NCBI RefSeq assembly: GCF_019443505.1
Contig: NZ_CP080377.1
Location: 6,262,001-6,326,000 of the forward strand
Reading direction: 5' to 3'
DNA: 64,000 nt
Source of the DNA: Janthinobacterium sp. PAMC25594
GTDB lineage: Bacteria > Pseudomonadota > Gammaproteobacteria > Burkholderiales > Burkholderiaceae_D
The position numbers and the translations under genes were made by a program. Positions within the stretch are counted from its first letter, which is position 1, and every line of letters begins with the position of its first letter. The notes below the pieces were generated by a model. The model was not told where the DNA came from, did no database searches, and saw only the letters and a program-made list of their open reading frames with translations. Shown here piece after piece: positions 46,639 through 56,892 of the stretch.

Positions 46639-47751
46639 ATGTCCAGTACGTCCCATTCTTCCCGTCTGTATGGCCTCGATACCTTGCGCGCGCTGGCCAT
46701 CGTGCTCGTCTTCATGAACCATTATCTGCTGTTCGTGAGCGAGGGCGGGGCGTTTGGTTTCTGGGGCGAAATCGGCTGGGTCGGCGTGGACCTGTTCTTT
46801 GCCCTCAGCGGCTATCTGATCGGCAACCAGATCTTTGCGGCCTTGCGCAGCGAACACGGCTTTTCCTTGCCCCGCTTCTATGCGCGGCGCTTCCTGCGCA
46901 CCTTGCCCAGTTTTTATGCCGTGCTGGCGCTGTATTATTTGTGGCCCGCATTTCGCGGCGATAGCGCGCTTATTCCTCTGTGGAAATTCCTGACCTTTAC
47001 GCAAAACATCAATCTGACGCCGGGCACGGCGTTTTCGCATGCGTGGTCGCTATGCGTGGAAGAGCAGTTCTATGTGCTGCTGCCGGCCGTGGCGTTGGCA
47101 ATTGCCGCCTGCCGCAAGTCGTTGCTGTGGGCCTGGCTGGCCGTGGCCGCCAGCTTGATCGTCGGCATGCTGCTGCGCGCGTATTTGTGGGATGAATATG
47201 TGCAAGTGCCGCGCGGCGGCCTCGGCTATTACAAATATATTTATTACGCGTCGTGGTGCCGCTTCGACGAACTGGTGGCGGGCGTGGCGCTGGCGCTGCT
47301 GAAGAATTACCACTCCATCGCCTGGGCGCGCCTCACGTCATGCGGTAACCGCACTTTGCTGGCGGGAATCGCTGGCACGGCGCTGATGTTTTATGTATTT
47401 CTTACCGATCACTACGGTTATTGGGTGACGGTGTTCGGCTATCCAGCCCTGGCCGCCAGTTTTACCTTGCTGTTGATCGCCGCGCTCAGTCCCGGCAGTG
47501 CGCTATATCAACTGCGCGTGCCGGGTGCGGCCAGCCTGGCGCTGTGGTCGTATGCGATTTATTTGCTGCACAAGCAGCTGTGCATCCTGCTGCGCCCGCT
47601 TTTGCAGGATAGGGGTTATGGGCCGGACAGCCTGCCGGCCATGCTGATGATGATTATGTTGAGTATCACCACGGGCTGGCTTTTATATGCATTGGTGGAA
47701 ACGCCGTTCATGCGTTTGCGCGCGCGCTATGTTCCCGCCAATCATGCTTGA
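46639..47751 (+). CDS. acyltransferase-3 family membrane O-acyltransferase (OafA-like)
   Basis: About 370 residues with ten or so hydrophobic helices. The N-terminal active-site region reads RLYGLDTLRALAIVLVFMNHY and GWVGVDLFFALSGYLI. The Arg-Arg loop RFYARRFLRTLPSF and the cytoplasmic WSLCVEEQFY block complete the acyltransferase-3 pattern. Such enzymes O-acetylate lipopolysaccharide, peptidoglycan or exopolysaccharide. The ATG at 46639 gives a cleaner N-terminus than the TTG at 46618. It stands alone, convergent with the next gene. Confidence 0.9.
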   Translation: MSSTSHSSRLYGLDTLRALAIVLVFMNHYLLFVSEGGAFGFWGEIGWVGVDLFFALSGYLIGNQIFAALRSEHGFSLPRFYARRFLRTLPSFYAVLALYYLWPAFRGDSALIPLWKFLTFTQNINLTPGTAFSHAWSLCVEEQFYVLLPAVALAIAACRKSLLWAWLAVAASLIVGMLLRAYLWDEYVQVPRGGLGYYKYIYYASWCRFDELVAGVALALLKNYHSIAWARLTSCGNRTLLAGIAGTALMFYVFLTDHYGYWVTVFGYPALAASFTLLLIAALSPGSALYQLRVPGAASLALWSYAIYLLHKQLCILLRPLLQDRGYGPDSLPAMLMMIMLSITTGWLLYALVETPFMRLRARYVPANHA

Positions 47752-48216
47752 TTACATATCGATCACGTCGAGCCCCCGTGGCGTGCCCACCAGTAATTCC
47801 AGGATGGCATGCACGCGCAGGTTCGTGTCTTCATGTTCCGTGTTATAGATCAGGGTGCGCAGGCCGGGCACGGCTTCCGTGATGTGGGGGCTGGCGTAGG
47901 CATTGATCAATAACAAGACCAGGTCCGTGGCGCCCGCGCCGGGCTGGCGCCGCAGCCGGTCGTGGATCACGTTCAGCAGCGCGCGCTGCATGCGCGGCGT
48001 GGGATTGGTGATGTAGGCGAAGACGCTCGGCGTGTTGGCGATGGCCGCGCAGATGCGCCGCTCGATCTCGTCGGGCTTCACGTCGGAAGCGATATCGAAG
48101 TACGCGGCTTCCCAGCGCGTGCGCGCATAGGGGTGATTAGGCGGGAAGGAGTCGGCCGTTTCAAAACCGCAGATGCGGCTCAGGGTTTTCAGCCAGGCTA
48201 ATATGGTGGAGTTCAT
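47752..48216 (-). CDS. hypothetical protein (154 aa)
   Basis: No family recognised. The chain looks helical, with NSTILAWLKTLSRICGFE at the start and RMQRALLNVIHDRLRRQPG in the middle. LRTLIYNTEHEDTNLRVHAILELLVG near the end is reminiscent of HEAT/ARM-type helical repeats. No signal peptide or membrane segment. Its stop directly abuts that of the acyltransferase. Coding bias agrees with neighbours, so it is probably a real soluble protein. Confidence 0.65.
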   Translation of the reverse strand: MNSTILAWLKTLSRICGFETADSFPPNHPYARTRWEAAYFDIASDVKPDEIERRICAAIANTPSVFAYITNPTPRMQRALLNVIHDRLRRQPGAGATDLVLLLINAYASPHITEAVPGLRTLIYNTEHEDTNLRVHAILELLVGTPRGLDVIDM

Positions 48217-48324
48217 GCCGCGATTCTAGCGGCATTCCGCGTGCGCCGGGCCGACTCTATATAAAGAGGGCTGACGCCCGGGAAGCGGATGAAAAACAGA
48301 TTAAAGTTTCCTGTAAAACAGCCC

Positions 48325-48353
48325 TTGTCATTCTGGGAAAGCCTCTCTATAAT
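48325..48353 (+). promoter_or_regulatory. sigma-70 promoter of the tRNA-Val pair
   Basis: TTGTCA (48325-48330), a 17-bp spacer and TATAAT (48348-48353), 12 bp before the first tRNA. Near-consensus and well placed. Confidence 0.85.
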
Positions 48354-48365
48354 GCTGGTCTTCGG

Positions 48366-48442
48366 GGGCGGTTAGTTCAGCTGGTTAGAATACTTGGTCG
48401 ACATCCAAGGGGTCGGGGATTCGAATTCCTCACCGCCCACCA
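48366..48442 (+). tRNA. tRNA-Val (anticodon GAC), copy 1
   Basis: A 77-base cloverleaf with encoded CCA. Acceptor GGGCGGT/ACCGCCC, D stem GTTC/GAAT, anticodon stem CTTGG/CCAAG with loop TCGACAT, T stem GGGGA/TCCTC with loop TTCGAAT. The anticodon GAC reads valine GUC/GUU. Position 33 is C instead of the near-universal U. Confidence 0.95.
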
Positions 48443-48520
48443 GAATTTGGCAGTAGATGGTTTTAAGCTGGCGCAAGCCGCAAGCGGTCATTTGAAATAC
48501 AATGATCAAAAAAGTTTTAC

Positions 48521-48597
48521 GGGCGGTTAGTTCAGCTGGTTAGAATACTTGGTCGACATCCAAGGGGTCGGGGATTCGAATTCCTCACCGCCCACCA
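48521..48597 (+). tRNA. tRNA-Val (anticodon GAC), copy 2
   Basis: Identical over all 77 bases to the copy at 48366-48442, including the C at position 33. There is no separate promoter in the 78-bp spacer, so both copies are likely processed from one transcript ending at the hairpin at 48703-48729. Confidence 0.95.
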
Positions 48598-48702
48598 GAA
48601 TGCAGTTAGAGAGAAAGGTAAAGCCGGTTATGACACCGCGAACTACTACCAAGCTTTGGGAGTGACGCTAGTCGAACGGGTTTCCTTTGTCTCAAGAAAG
48701 TG

Positions 48703-48729
48703 AAAAACGCGGCTAGTCCGCGTTTTTTT
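48703..48729 (+). terminator. intrinsic terminator of the tRNA-Val transcript
   Basis: ACGCGG/CCGCGT stem (48707-48712 with 48718-48723), extended by A and T runs, ending in T7. Confidence 0.9.
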
Positions 48730-48808
48730 GCGTCTGCGTTTTCCTTTCAGTTATTTTACCCATCACATCGCAGTTTTACCTGGCGCCAGCGCCGATATGG
48801 AGATCAAT

Positions 48809-50716
48809 ATGCTTACAATCCGACTTCCCGATGGTTCCGCCCGTCAATTTGACGGCCCGGTCACCGTGGCCCAGGTTGCGGCCAATATTGGTACCGGCCT
48901 GGCCAAGGCTGCTCTGGCCGGCAAGGTCGACGGCAAGCTGGTCGACACCTCCTATCTGATCGAGCAAGACGCGGAACTGGCGATTGTCACGGACAAGGAT
49001 GCCGATGGCCTGGAAGTGATCCGCCACTCGACGGCCCACTTGCTGGCGTATGCCGTCAAGGAACTGTTCCCGGACGCACAAGTGACCATCGGTCCCGTGA
49101 TTGATAACGGCTTTTACTACGACTTCGCCTACAAGCGCCCGTTCACGCCGGAAGATTTGACGGCGATCGAAAAGAAAATGACGGAACTGGCCAAGAAGGA
49201 TGAGCAAGTCACGCGCAAGGTCGTTGCCCGCGACGAAGCCATCGAATACTTCAAGGGCATCGGCGAGGCGTACAAGGCTGAGCTGATCGGCTCGATCCCG
49301 GCCGACCAGGAAGTGTCGCTGTATTCCGAAGGCAAGTTCACGGACTTGTGCCGTGGCCCCCACGTGCCATCGACGGGCAAACTGAAAGTCTTCAAACTGA
49401 TGAAGCTGGCCGGCGCCTACTGGCGCGGCGACTCGAAAAACGAGATGCTGCAGCGTATCTATGGCACGGCCTGGGCCAAGAAGGAAGACCAGGAGCTGTA
49501 CCTGCACAACCTGGAAGAGGCGGAAAAGCGCGACCACCGCAAGCTGGGCAAGCAGCTCGATTTCTTCCATTTCCAGGAAGAGGCGCCGGGCCTGATCTTC
49601 TGGCATCCGAAAGGCTGGTCGATCTGGCAGCAAGTCGAGCAATACATGCGCAATGTGTACCAGGTCAACGGCTACCAGGAAGTCAAGGCGCCGCAAATTC
49701 TCGACCGTGGCCTGTGGGAAAAAACCGGTCACTGGGATAATTACCGTGAAAACATGTTCATCACGGAATCGGAAAACCGCGCGTATGCGCTGAAGCCGAT
49801 GAATTGCCCTGGTCACATCCAGATTTTCAACAATGGCATGCGCAGCTACCGCGACCTGCCATTGCGCTACGGCGAATTCGGCCAATGCCACCGCAACGAA
49901 CCGTCGGGCGCCTTGCACGGCATGATGCGCGTGCGCGGCTTTACGCAGGATGATGGCCACATCTTCTGCCTGGAAGAGCAGATCGCCGGCGAAGTGACGG
50001 CTTTCCACCAGCAGGCGATGGATGTCTACACGGCTTTCGGCTTCACGAATATCGACGTGAAGCTGGCCTTGCGTCCCGATAATCGCATCGGTACGGAAGA
50101 GTCCTGGGATTTTGCCGAGGAATCGCTGCGTTCCGCCCTGCGCGCCTGCGGCGTGGAATGGACGGAATTGCCGGGCGAGGGTGCGTTCTACGGTCCGAAG
50201 ATCGAGTACCACCTGAAAGACAGCCTGGGCCGTGCATGGCAAGTGGGCACCGTGCAGATCGATCCGTCGATGCCGGGCCGTCTGGGCGCCGAATACGTGG
50301 CCGTGGACAACACGCGCCAGGTGCCGATCATGCTGCACCGCGCGATCGTGGGTTCGCTGGAACGTTTCATTGGTATCCTGATCGAACACTATGCGGGCGC
50401 CATGCCGTTGTGGTTGTCGCCAGTGCAAGTGTCGGTGTTGAATATTTCCGACGCTCAAGCTGACTATGTACAGGAAGTTACAACAAAACTGCGCAAAGCG
50501 GGGCTGCGCGTACAGGCTGATTTGCGTAACGAGAAGATTACCTATAAAATACGTGAACATTCCGTACAAAAATTGCCTTACATCTTAGTAATTGGCGACA
50601 AAGAGCGGGATGCAAATACAGTGGCCGTGCGGGCGCGGGGCAATATCGATTTGGGCGTTATGTCCGTCGATGCCCTGATTGAGCGACTCAAACATGAAGT
50701 CGACACCAAGGCCTGA
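48809..50716 (+). CDS. thrS: threonine-tRNA ligase
   Basis: A 635-residue class II synthetase, full length. The TGS domain (1-62; [20 protein letters not shown]) is followed by the editing domain, with [11 protein letters not shown] and the zinc-type segment ending CRGPHV. The catalytic core has the zinc-binding Cys in [10 protein letters not shown], motif 2 in the [22 protein letters not shown] stretch, and motif 3 [21 protein letters not shown]-terminal anticodon-binding domain starts near [13 protein letters not shown] 7 bases before the ATG at 48809 fixes the start; the longer frame begins inside the upstream terminator. First gene of the translation operon. Confidence 0.97.
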   Translation: MLTIRLPDGSARQFDGPVTVAQVAANIGTGLAKAALAGKVDGKLVDTSYLIEQDAELAIVTDKDADGLEVIRHSTAHLLAYAVKELFPDAQVTIGPVIDNGFYYDFAYKRPFTPEDLTAIEKKMTELAKKDEQVTRKVVARDEAIEYFKGIGEAYKAELIGSIPADQEVSLYSEGKFTDLCRGPHVPSTGKLKVFKLMKLAGAYWRGDSKNEMLQRIYGTAWAKKEDQELYLHNLEEAEKRDHRKLGKQLDFFHFQEEAPGLIFWHPKGWSIWQQVEQYMRNVYQVNGYQEVKAPQILDRGLWEKTGHWDNYRENMFITESENRAYALKPMNCPGHIQIFNNGMRSYRDLPLRYGEFGQCHRNEPSGALHGMMRVRGFTQDDGHIFCLEEQIAGEVTAFHQQAMDVYTAFGFTNIDVKLALRPDNRIGTEESWDFAEESLRSALRACGVEWTELPGEGAFYGPKIEYHLKDSLGRAWQVGTVQIDPSMPGRLGAEYVAVDNTRQVPIMLHRAIVGSLERFIGILIEHYAGAMPLWLSPVQVSVLNISDAQADYVQEVTTKLRKAGLRVQADLRNEKITYKIREHSVQKLPYILVIGDKERDANTVAVRARGNIDLGVMSVDALIERLKHEVDTKA

Positions 50717-50767
50717 CGAGGAAACTCGCTGCACGACCGTCTTACAAGATTTTTAAAGGAAATTACA

Positions 50768-51289
50768 ATAGCTACTGACAAGTCACATCGCATCAATGGC
50801 GAAATCACTGCCCCTGAAATGCGTTTAAGCGGGGTCGATAACGAGCCACTCGGTATCGTAAGTTTGGCTGAAGCCTTCCGCCTGGCGGAAGAGGCAAACG
50901 TCGACCTGGTGGAAATTGCGCCTACCGCGCAGCCACCGGTGTGCCGTTTGATGGACTACGGCAAATTTAAGTATTCGGAGCAAAAGAAAGCTCACGAAGC
51001 CAAATTGAAGCAAAAGATCATCCTCGTGAAGGAAGTCAAATTCCGTCCGGGGACTGATGATGGTGACTACAATATCAAGTTGCGTAATCTCATCAAGTTC
51101 CTCGATGAAGGTGATAAAACCAAAATCACGCTGCGTTTCCGCGGTCGTGAGATGGCGCATCAGGATATTGGCTTCCGCATGCTGGAACGTCTGAAAGCCG
51201 ATCTGGAGCCGTATGGCCAGGTCGAGCAGTTCCCGAAGATGGAAGGCCGCCAAATGATCATGGTTCTTTCGCCGAAGAAGAAGAAGTAA
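50768..51289 (+). CDS. infC: translation initiation factor IF-3, non-canonical ATA start
   Basis: IF-3 binds the 30S subunit, checks the start codon and blocks premature 50S joining. The first ATG (50819) would cut off a conserved N-terminus. The frame upstream reads [19 protein letters not shown], matching known IF-3 starts, and begins at an ATA at 50768, with AAAGGA 7 bases before it. That gives 173 residues, the usual size. IF-3 genes commonly use rare AUU/AUC/AUA starts, which allow IF-3 to repress its own translation. An in-frame ATT at 50762 is too close to the ribosome site. Confidence 0.93.
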   Translation: MATDKSHRINGEITAPEMRLSGVDNEPLGIVSLAEAFRLAEEANVDLVEIAPTAQPPVCRLMDYGKFKYSEQKKAHEAKLKQKIILVKEVKFRPGTDDGDYNIKLRNLIKFLDEGDKTKITLRFRGREMAHQDIGFRMLERLKADLEPYGQVEQFPKMEGRQMIMVLSPKKKK

Positions 51290-51516
51290 GTTACAATAGC
51301 GTTTTACTGTGGATCGACGTGATTTGCGCCAGCATTGGTGCGGCACCAGATTCCAGGCAGAATTTGCGCGGCCCTGACAGCAATGTCCGGGCCGCGCGAA
51401 CTGTAGCGGACTCGCATCCGCTGCACAGCATGTGAAAGCAGGCATCTAAGCGCAGCGTCGTGTTGCCACCTGCAATCCTGTTATAAATGGAGCTGTCCGT
51501 AAGAGGACAGATTGCT
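51290..51516 (+). promoter_or_regulatory. structured leader before rpmI-rplT, candidate L20 autoregulatory site
   Basis: 227 bases without a gene. They contain a perfect 9-bp stem GCGCGGCCC/GGGCCGCGC (51366-51374 with 51389-51397, extendable by three pairs) and a second hairpin GCGGA/TCCGC (about 51406-51421). In other bacteria L20 represses rpmI-rplT through such RNA structure. No T run follows the long stem, so it does not look like a simple terminator. Confidence 0.4.
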
Positions 51517-51714
51517 ATGCCTAAAATGAAGACCAAAAGCTCTGCGAAAAAACGTTTTCGCGTGCGTCCGGGTGGTACTGTTAAATGTGGTCATGCGTTC
51601 AAACGCCACATCTTGACCAAGAAAACCACCAAGCTGAAACGCGCTCTGCGCGGTACCACCAATGTCGCTGCGTCTGACGTGAAATCCGTCTACCGCATGA
51701 TGCCGACTGCTTAA
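51517..51714 (+). CDS. rpmI: 50S ribosomal protein L35
   Basis: A 65-residue basic ribosomal protein. [20 protein letters not shown] and the [11 protein letters not shown] end are typical. The start is the second in-frame ATG; the earlier one adds an unneeded leader. It is cotranscribed with rplT 26 bp downstream. Confidence 0.97.
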   Translation: MPKMKTKSSAKKRFRVRPGGTVKCGHAFKRHILTKKTTKLKRALRGTTNVAASDVKSVYRMMPTA

Positions 51715-51740
51715 TCTCACACTCAATATAAGGAGTTACT

Positions 51741-52100
51741 ATGCCTAGAGTAAAACGTGGGGTTACAGCTCGTGCCCGTCATAAAAAGATTCTTGTACAA
51801 GCTAAAGGCTACCGTGGTCGCCGCAGCCGTGTATACCGTGTTGCCAAGCAAGCAGTTATGCGCGCTGGCCAATACGCTTACCGCGATCGCCGCAACAAGA
51901 AACGCGTTTTCCGCCGCCTGTGGATCGCCCGTATCAACGCCGCTTCCCGTGAGCATGGCGTAACGTACAGCGTATTCATGAACGGCTTGAAAAAAGCAAA
52001 TATCGAACTGGACCGTAAAGTCCTGGCCGATATGGCTGTGATGGACAAGCCAGCATTCGCTGCGATTGTCAACGCAGTTAAAGCAAAAATCGCTGCGTAA
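51741..52100 (+). CDS. rplT: 50S ribosomal protein L20
   Basis: A 119-residue large-subunit assembly protein. [20 protein letters not shown] and [18 protein letters not shown] are diagnostic. AAGGAG precedes the ATG. It is the probable feedback regulator of its own operon and is followed by two hairpins before pheS. Confidence 0.98.
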   Translation: MPRVKRGVTARARHKKILVQAKGYRGRRSRVYRVAKQAVMRAGQYAYRDRRNKKRVFRRLWIARINAASREHGVTYSVFMNGLKKANIELDRKVLADMAVMDKPAFAAIVNAVKAKIAA

Positions 52101-52116
52101 GCATCGGTGATTGCAC

Positions 52117-52187
52117 AACGTCATCCGTAGGGTGACGTTATAAAGAGCGGGGCAGGGGTGTGAACCTTATGCCCCGTTTCCGTTTTT
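52117..52187 (+). terminator. two hairpins after rplT, second a likely (partial) terminator
   Basis: AACGTCA/TGACGTT (52117-52123 with 52133-52139) is followed by CGGGGCA/TGCCCCG (52148-52154 with 52170-52176). A T-rich tract interrupted by CCG comes next. It may attenuate rather than stop transcription into pheST. Confidence 0.6.
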
Positions 52188-52245
52188 GATTGTTGGGTTC
52201 TAGATTACTAAATCCAGGATTGATTTCCAAAACAGGAAAAGCCGC

Positions 52246-53262
52246 ATGAACTCCCTAGAAGAACTCGTCGTCTCGGCCCAGGCTGACTTTATCGCCGCCG
52301 CAGACGCTGCCGCACTTGAAAACGCCAAAGCCCGCTACCTGGGCAAGACTGGCCAGATTACCGAAATGATGAAGGGCCTGGGCAAGCTGGACCCGGACGC
52401 GCGCAAGGCACAGGGCGCCCTGATCAACGCCGTCAAAGTGCAGATCGAGGACGCGCTGACGGCGCGCCGTGATGCACTGGCCGATGCCCAAATGCAAGGC
52501 CGTCTGAACGCCGAAGCGATCGACGTGACCCTGCCAGGCCGTGGCCGCATGCCCGGCGGCATCCATCCCGTGATGCGCACGTGGGAGCGGGTCGAGGAAA
52601 TCTTCCGCTCGATCGGCTTCGACGTGGCCGACGGCCCCGAAATCGAAAATGACTGGACCAATTTCACGGCGCTCAACAGCCCGGAAAACCATCCAGCCCG
52701 TTCCATGCAAGACACCTTCTACATCGACGGCAACGACACCGATGGCAAGCCCTTGCTGCTGCGCACGCACACCAGCCCCATGCAGGTGCGCTATGCGCGC
52801 ACGTACACGCCGCCGATCAAGGTCATCGCGCCTGGCCGCACCTACCGCGTCGACAGCGATGCCACCCATTCGCCCATGTTCCACCAGGTCGAAGGCCTGT
52901 GGATCGCCGAAGACATCAGCTTTGCCGACCTGAAGGGCGTGTACCTGAACTTCGTCAAGGCTTTCTTTGAAACGGACGACTTGCAAGTGCGCTTCCGCCC
53001 GTCGTACTTCCCGTTCACGGAACCGTCGGCCGAGATCGACATCGCCTTCGGCTCGGGTCCCTTGAAGGGCCGCTGGCTGGAAGTGTCGGGCGCCGGCCAG
53101 GTGCATCCGAGCGTGGTGAAGAACTTCGGCCTCGACCCCGAGAAATTCATCGGTTTTGCTTTCGGCTCCGGCCTGGAACGCTTGACGATGCTGCGCTATG
53201 GCATCAACGACCTGCGCCTGTTTTACGAAGGCGATTTAAGGTTCCTGAAGCAATTCAACTAA
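52246..53262 (+). CDS. pheS: phenylalanine-tRNA ligase alpha subunit
   Basis: A 338-residue class II synthetase subunit with an N-terminal coiled coil (about 1-85) and a catalytic domain. Visible are [19 protein letters not shown], motif 2 with the FHQVEGLW loop, and motif 3 [17 protein letters not shown] lies before the ATG. It forms an alpha2beta2 enzyme with the downstream pheT. Confidence 0.98.
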   Translation: MNSLEELVVSAQADFIAAADAAALENAKARYLGKTGQITEMMKGLGKLDPDARKAQGALINAVKVQIEDALTARRDALADAQMQGRLNAEAIDVTLPGRGRMPGGIHPVMRTWERVEEIFRSIGFDVADGPEIENDWTNFTALNSPENHPARSMQDTFYIDGNDTDGKPLLLRTHTSPMQVRYARTYTPPIKVIAPGRTYRVDSDATHSPMFHQVEGLWIAEDISFADLKGVYLNFVKAFFETDDLQVRFRPSYFPFTEPSAEIDIAFGSGPLKGRWLEVSGAGQVHPSVVKNFGLDPEKFIGFAFGSGLERLTMLRYGINDLRLFYEGDLRFLKQFN

Positions 53263-53340
53263 GCGTTGTTCCGTTTGATTCATGGCGCTTGAGCGCCTGT
53301 GCGCTCGCGCTGTGAGCTTTGACCATTTGAAGGCTTGATT

Positions 53341-55767
53341 ATGCAATTTTCCGAAAACTGGCTCCGTACCATGGTCGATCCGAAGATGACTTCGGACGAA
53401 CTGGCCCATCTGCTGACCATGTCCGGTCTCGAAGTCGAGGACGTCGATCCTGTCGCCCCGCCGTTCTCGAACGTGGTGGTAGGCCTGGTCCTGGAGATGG
53501 AAAAACATCCGAATGCGGACCGCCTGAATGTGTGCCAGGTCGATGTCGGCACGGGCACCATGCTCAATATCGTCTGCGGCGCGCCCAACGTGCGCCCGGG
53601 CTTGAAAGTGGTCTGCGCGATGGCGGGCGCCGTGCTGCCGCCTGGCGCCGATGGCAAGCCGTTTGAAATCAAGGTGGGCCAGCTGCGCGGCGTCGAGTCG
53701 CAAGGCATGCTGTGCTCCGCGCGCGAATTGAAATTGTCGGAAGAAAACGCCGGCTTGATGGAATTGCCGGACGACGCGCCGATCGGCCAGAATTTCCGCG
53801 ATTACTATGCCTTGAACGACTTGAAATTCACCATCAAGTTGACGCCGAACAAGGCGGACTGCCTGTCCGTGCTGGGCGTGGCGCGCGAAGTGTCGGCTCT
53901 CACGGGCGTGGCCCTGAATGTGCCGCAGTTCCGCACCGTGCCGGTGTCCAGCGATGAAATCCTGCCCGTCAAAGTCAGCGCGCCGGACCTGTGCGGCCGT
54001 TTCACGGGCCGCGTCATCCGCGGTTTGAACGCCCGTGCCGCCACGCCGGACTGGATGAAGCAGCGCCTCGAGCGCAGCGGCCAGCGTCCGTTGTCGGCCC
54101 TGGTCGACATTTCCAACTACGTCATGCTGGAACTGGGTCGTCCCAGCCACGTGTTTGACCTGGCGAAGATCCACGGCAGCCTCGACGTGCGTTGGGGCAA
54201 GGCGGGCGAATCCGTCAAGCTGTTGAATGGCAACACCATTGCCGTCGACGAGTGGCTCGGCGTCATTGCCGATGAGCAGGAAATCGAATCGCTGGCCGGC
54301 ATCATGGGCGGCGACGCCAGCTCGGTTTCGGACGATACGGACAGCATCTACCTGGAAGCGGCCTTCTGGTGGCCGAACGCCATTCAAGGCCGCGCGCGCC
54401 GTTTGAATTTCTCGACCGATGCGGCGCACCGCTTCGAGCGCGGCGTCGATTTCGCCACCACCGTCGAGCACATCGAGCGCATCACGGCCCTGATCGTGGA
54501 AATCTGCGGCACGCCGGCGACCACCGTCGGCCCTGTCGACGACCATGTGGTAAACTTGCCGCAACGCCAGCCCGTGTCGATGCGCACGGCGCGCGCGCAA
54601 AAAGTCATCGGCGTGCCGCTCAACGATGCGCTGATCGCCGATATCTTCACGCGTCTGGCCCTGCCATTCACGCTGGCGGACGGCGTGTTTTCCGTGACGT
54701 CGCCCAGCTACCGTTTCGACATCGAGATCGAGGAAGACCTGATCGAGGAAGTGGCGCGCGTGTACGGCTTTGAAAACATCCCGACCCTGCCGCCCGTGGC
54801 AGCGAACGTGATGCAGATTGCACCAGAAAATACCCGCTCCCTGTTTGCGGTACGTCATGAGCTGGCCGACCTGGGCTTCCAGGAAGTGGTTAATATGAGC
54901 TTTGTCGATACGGCATGGGAGCGCGATTTCTCGGGCAACACCAATCCGATCAAATTGCAGAACCCGATCGCCAGCCAGATGAGCGTGATGCGTTCCTCGC
55001 TGATCGGCAGCCTGATCGCCAATGTGCGCTATAACCTGAACCGCAAGACGAACCGCGTGCGCATCTTCGAAGTGGGCGCCATCTACCAGCGCGACGACAG
55101 CGTGGAAAACGGCCCCTTGTCGGTGGCTGGCTACGCCCAGCCGAAGCGTGTGGCGGCCATGGCCTACGGCGCGGTAGCCGACGAGCAGTGGGGCCAGCCT
55201 GCCCGCACGGTCGACTTCTTCGACGTGAAGGCGGACCTGGAAGCGCTGTTCGCGCCGCTGGTCTTGCGTTTCACCAAGGCGGAACACCCGGCCCTGCATC
55301 CGGGCCGTTCGGCCAACGTGGAACTCGATGGCAAGGTCATCGGTTTCATCGGTGAATTGCACCCGCGCTGGATGCAAAAGTACGACTTGCCGCTGGCGCC
55401 CGTGCTGTTCGAAGTGGACGCCGCCGCGCTGACGCAAAGAGTCGTGCCCGTGTACCAGGAAATCTCGAAATTCCCTGGCGCCAGCCGCGACCTGGCCGTG
55501 GTCGTCAAGCAATCGGTAGCGGTGCAGGATCTGCTCGACAGCTTCCACGCCGCCGCCAAGGCCAGCCCTGCAGCGCGTATCGTGCAAGCCATTGTTTTAT
55601 TTGATGAATATCGTGGAAAAGGGCTGGAAACGGATGAAAAAAGCCTTGCTTTCCGGATTAGCTTGCAAGATACTCAAAACACCCTGCAAGACGATGTCGT
55701 CGATGGCCTGATGGCTGTCCTGATCGATGCGGCCAAGCAGGGTCACGACGCGAAACTGCGTTCGTAA
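53341..55767 (+). CDS. pheT: phenylalanine-tRNA ligase beta subunit
   Basis: An 808-residue subunit, full length. An EMAP-like tRNA-binding fold (about 40-150; [26 protein letters not shown]) is followed by B3/B4 editing, B5 DNA-binding-like and catalytic-like domains. A C-terminal anticodon-binding fold comes last ([15 protein letters not shown]). The ATG at 53341 gives the standard [14 protein letters not shown] opening; the TTG two codons earlier is less likely. Cotranscribed with pheS (78 bp gap) and followed by ihfA. Confidence 0.97.
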   Translation: MQFSENWLRTMVDPKMTSDELAHLLTMSGLEVEDVDPVAPPFSNVVVGLVLEMEKHPNADRLNVCQVDVGTGTMLNIVCGAPNVRPGLKVVCAMAGAVLPPGADGKPFEIKVGQLRGVESQGMLCSARELKLSEENAGLMELPDDAPIGQNFRDYYALNDLKFTIKLTPNKADCLSVLGVAREVSALTGVALNVPQFRTVPVSSDEILPVKVSAPDLCGRFTGRVIRGLNARAATPDWMKQRLERSGQRPLSALVDISNYVMLELGRPSHVFDLAKIHGSLDVRWGKAGESVKLLNGNTIAVDEWLGVIADEQEIESLAGIMGGDASSVSDDTDSIYLEAAFWWPNAIQGRARRLNFSTDAAHRFERGVDFATTVEHIERITALIVEICGTPATTVGPVDDHVVNLPQRQPVSMRTARAQKVIGVPLNDALIADIFTRLALPFTLADGVFSVTSPSYRFDIEIEEDLIEEVARVYGFENIPTLPPVAANVMQIAPENTRSLFAVRHELADLGFQEVVNMSFVDTAWERDFSGNTNPIKLQNPIASQMSVMRSSLIGSLIANVRYNLNRKTNRVRIFEVGAIYQRDDSVENGPLSVAGYAQPKRVAAMAYGAVADEQWGQPARTVDFFDVKADLEALFAPLVLRFTKAEHPALHPGRSANVELDGKVIGFIGELHPRWMQKYDLPLAPVLFEVDAAALTQRVVPVYQEISKFPGASRDLAVVVKQSVAVQDLLDSFHAAAKASPAARIVQAIVLFDEYRGKGLETDEKSLAFRISLQDTQNTLQDDVVDGLMAVLIDAAKQGHDAKLRS

Positions 55768-55936
55768 TACCGGACCGGCCGTCGCCTTGTGTGACGGCCT
55801 TTCCGTCGTCAACCGTAGACGAGCTTGCCATGTGGCGGGCTCGGGCGCACAGAAAAGGCAGGGCAGGAAAATTAATAACAGCGACGTTGATTCCGCCGTA
55901 CTGCAATCCGCACTGGCCGCCGATTTGCATCGGGCC

Positions 55937-56284
55937 ATGCTGGTTGCCAAGGTGCGCCAGGAAGCGGAAAAAGATTTACCCACCTTGACCAAGGCGGAAC
56001 TGGCCGAACTGTTGTTCGAGCAAGTGGGCCTGAACAAGCGCGAAGCGAAGGATATGGTCGAGACCTTTTTCGACGAGATCCGCAATGCGCTCGAGCGTGG
56101 CGAGGCTGTCAAGCTGTCCGGTTTCGGCAATTTCCAGTTGCGCGACAAGCCGCAGCGGCCGGGCCGCAATCCGAAGACGGGCGAAGAGATTCCCATCACG
56201 GCACGCCGTGTCGTCACTTTTCATGCGAGCCAGAAGCTGAAAAGCATGGTCGAAGAGACCAGTCCGCTGGCACGTGCTGCCTGA
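55937..56284 (+). CDS. ihfA: integration host factor alpha subunit
   Basis: A nucleoid protein that bends DNA sharply as a heterodimer with IhfB and supports recombination and sigma-54 promoters, such as the urease one here. The core [27 protein letters not shown] and [30 protein letters not shown] is unmistakable. The start is uncertain. The ATG at 55937 gives 115 residues, longer than the usual 100 or so, but no closer start exists. Open frame continues upstream of it with protein-like sequence ([21 protein letters not shown]), so a rarer start near 55870 is possible. Confidence 0.93.
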   Translation: MLVAKVRQEAEKDLPTLTKAELAELLFEQVGLNKREAKDMVETFFDEIRNALERGEAVKLSGFGNFQLRDKPQRPGRNPKTGEEIPITARRVVTFHASQKLKSMVEETSPLARAA

Positions 56285-56294
56285 GTGAGTGGCG

Positions 56295-56699
56295 ATGAAC
56301 GAGCGCATCAGTAAAACCGAGTTGATCGCCTTGCCGCCCATTCCGGCGAAACGTTATTTCACGATCGGCGAGGTGAGCGAGTTGTGCGGCGTCAAACCAC
56401 ACGTACTGCGCTACTGGGAGCAGGAGTTTTCCCAGCTCAAGCCGGTCAAACGACGTGGTAACCGCCGTTATTATCAGCACCATGAGGTGCTGCTGATACG
56501 CCGTATCCGCGAATTGCTGTATGAACAGGGCTTTACCATCAGCGGCGCGCGCAACAAGCTCGATAGCCGTGGCGCATCGCATGCCGTCCTCGACGAGTTG
56601 CCTGTGCTGCCGGCCATGCCTGTTGTGCCGCAGGAAGCACCGCTGGACCGCGTGTGGATACGCAATGAATTAATTGCGATTTTAAACTTGCTAAAATAA
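56295..56699 (+). CDS. MerR-family transcriptional regulator
   Basis: A 134-residue regulator with the winged helix at about 15-85: KRYFTIGEVSELCGVKPHVLRYWEQEF and RRYYQHHEVLLIRRIRELLYEQGFTISGAR. It has no long dimerisation helix or metal-binding Cys after it, like the short MerR proteins that commonly follow ihfA in proteobacteria. Their target is unknown to me. It lies 10 bp after ihfA and ends the translation operon. The ATG at 56295 is preferred over the GTG two codons upstream. Confidence 0.92.
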   Translation: MNERISKTELIALPPIPAKRYFTIGEVSELCGVKPHVLRYWEQEFSQLKPVKRRGNRRYYQHHEVLLIRRIRELLYEQGFTISGARNKLDSRGASHAVLDELPVLPAMPVVPQEAPLDRVWIRNELIAILNLLK

Positions 56700-56892
56700 G
56701 ATTTGTACCAATATAGGTCGGGTTGTCCGATACCGGCCGAGTAGGGCTTGCCGCCCGGGCGCTGCCGCTAGTCTGCGGCGCGCCATATTTTGAATATAAT
56801 GTTAATGTTGCGTTTTTGTTAGTGACGCTAAGCCGGAGCAGCGTGCAGGTTCCGGTAGTCTTTCCCAGGCCAGGAAAATTTAAGGGGAAACA

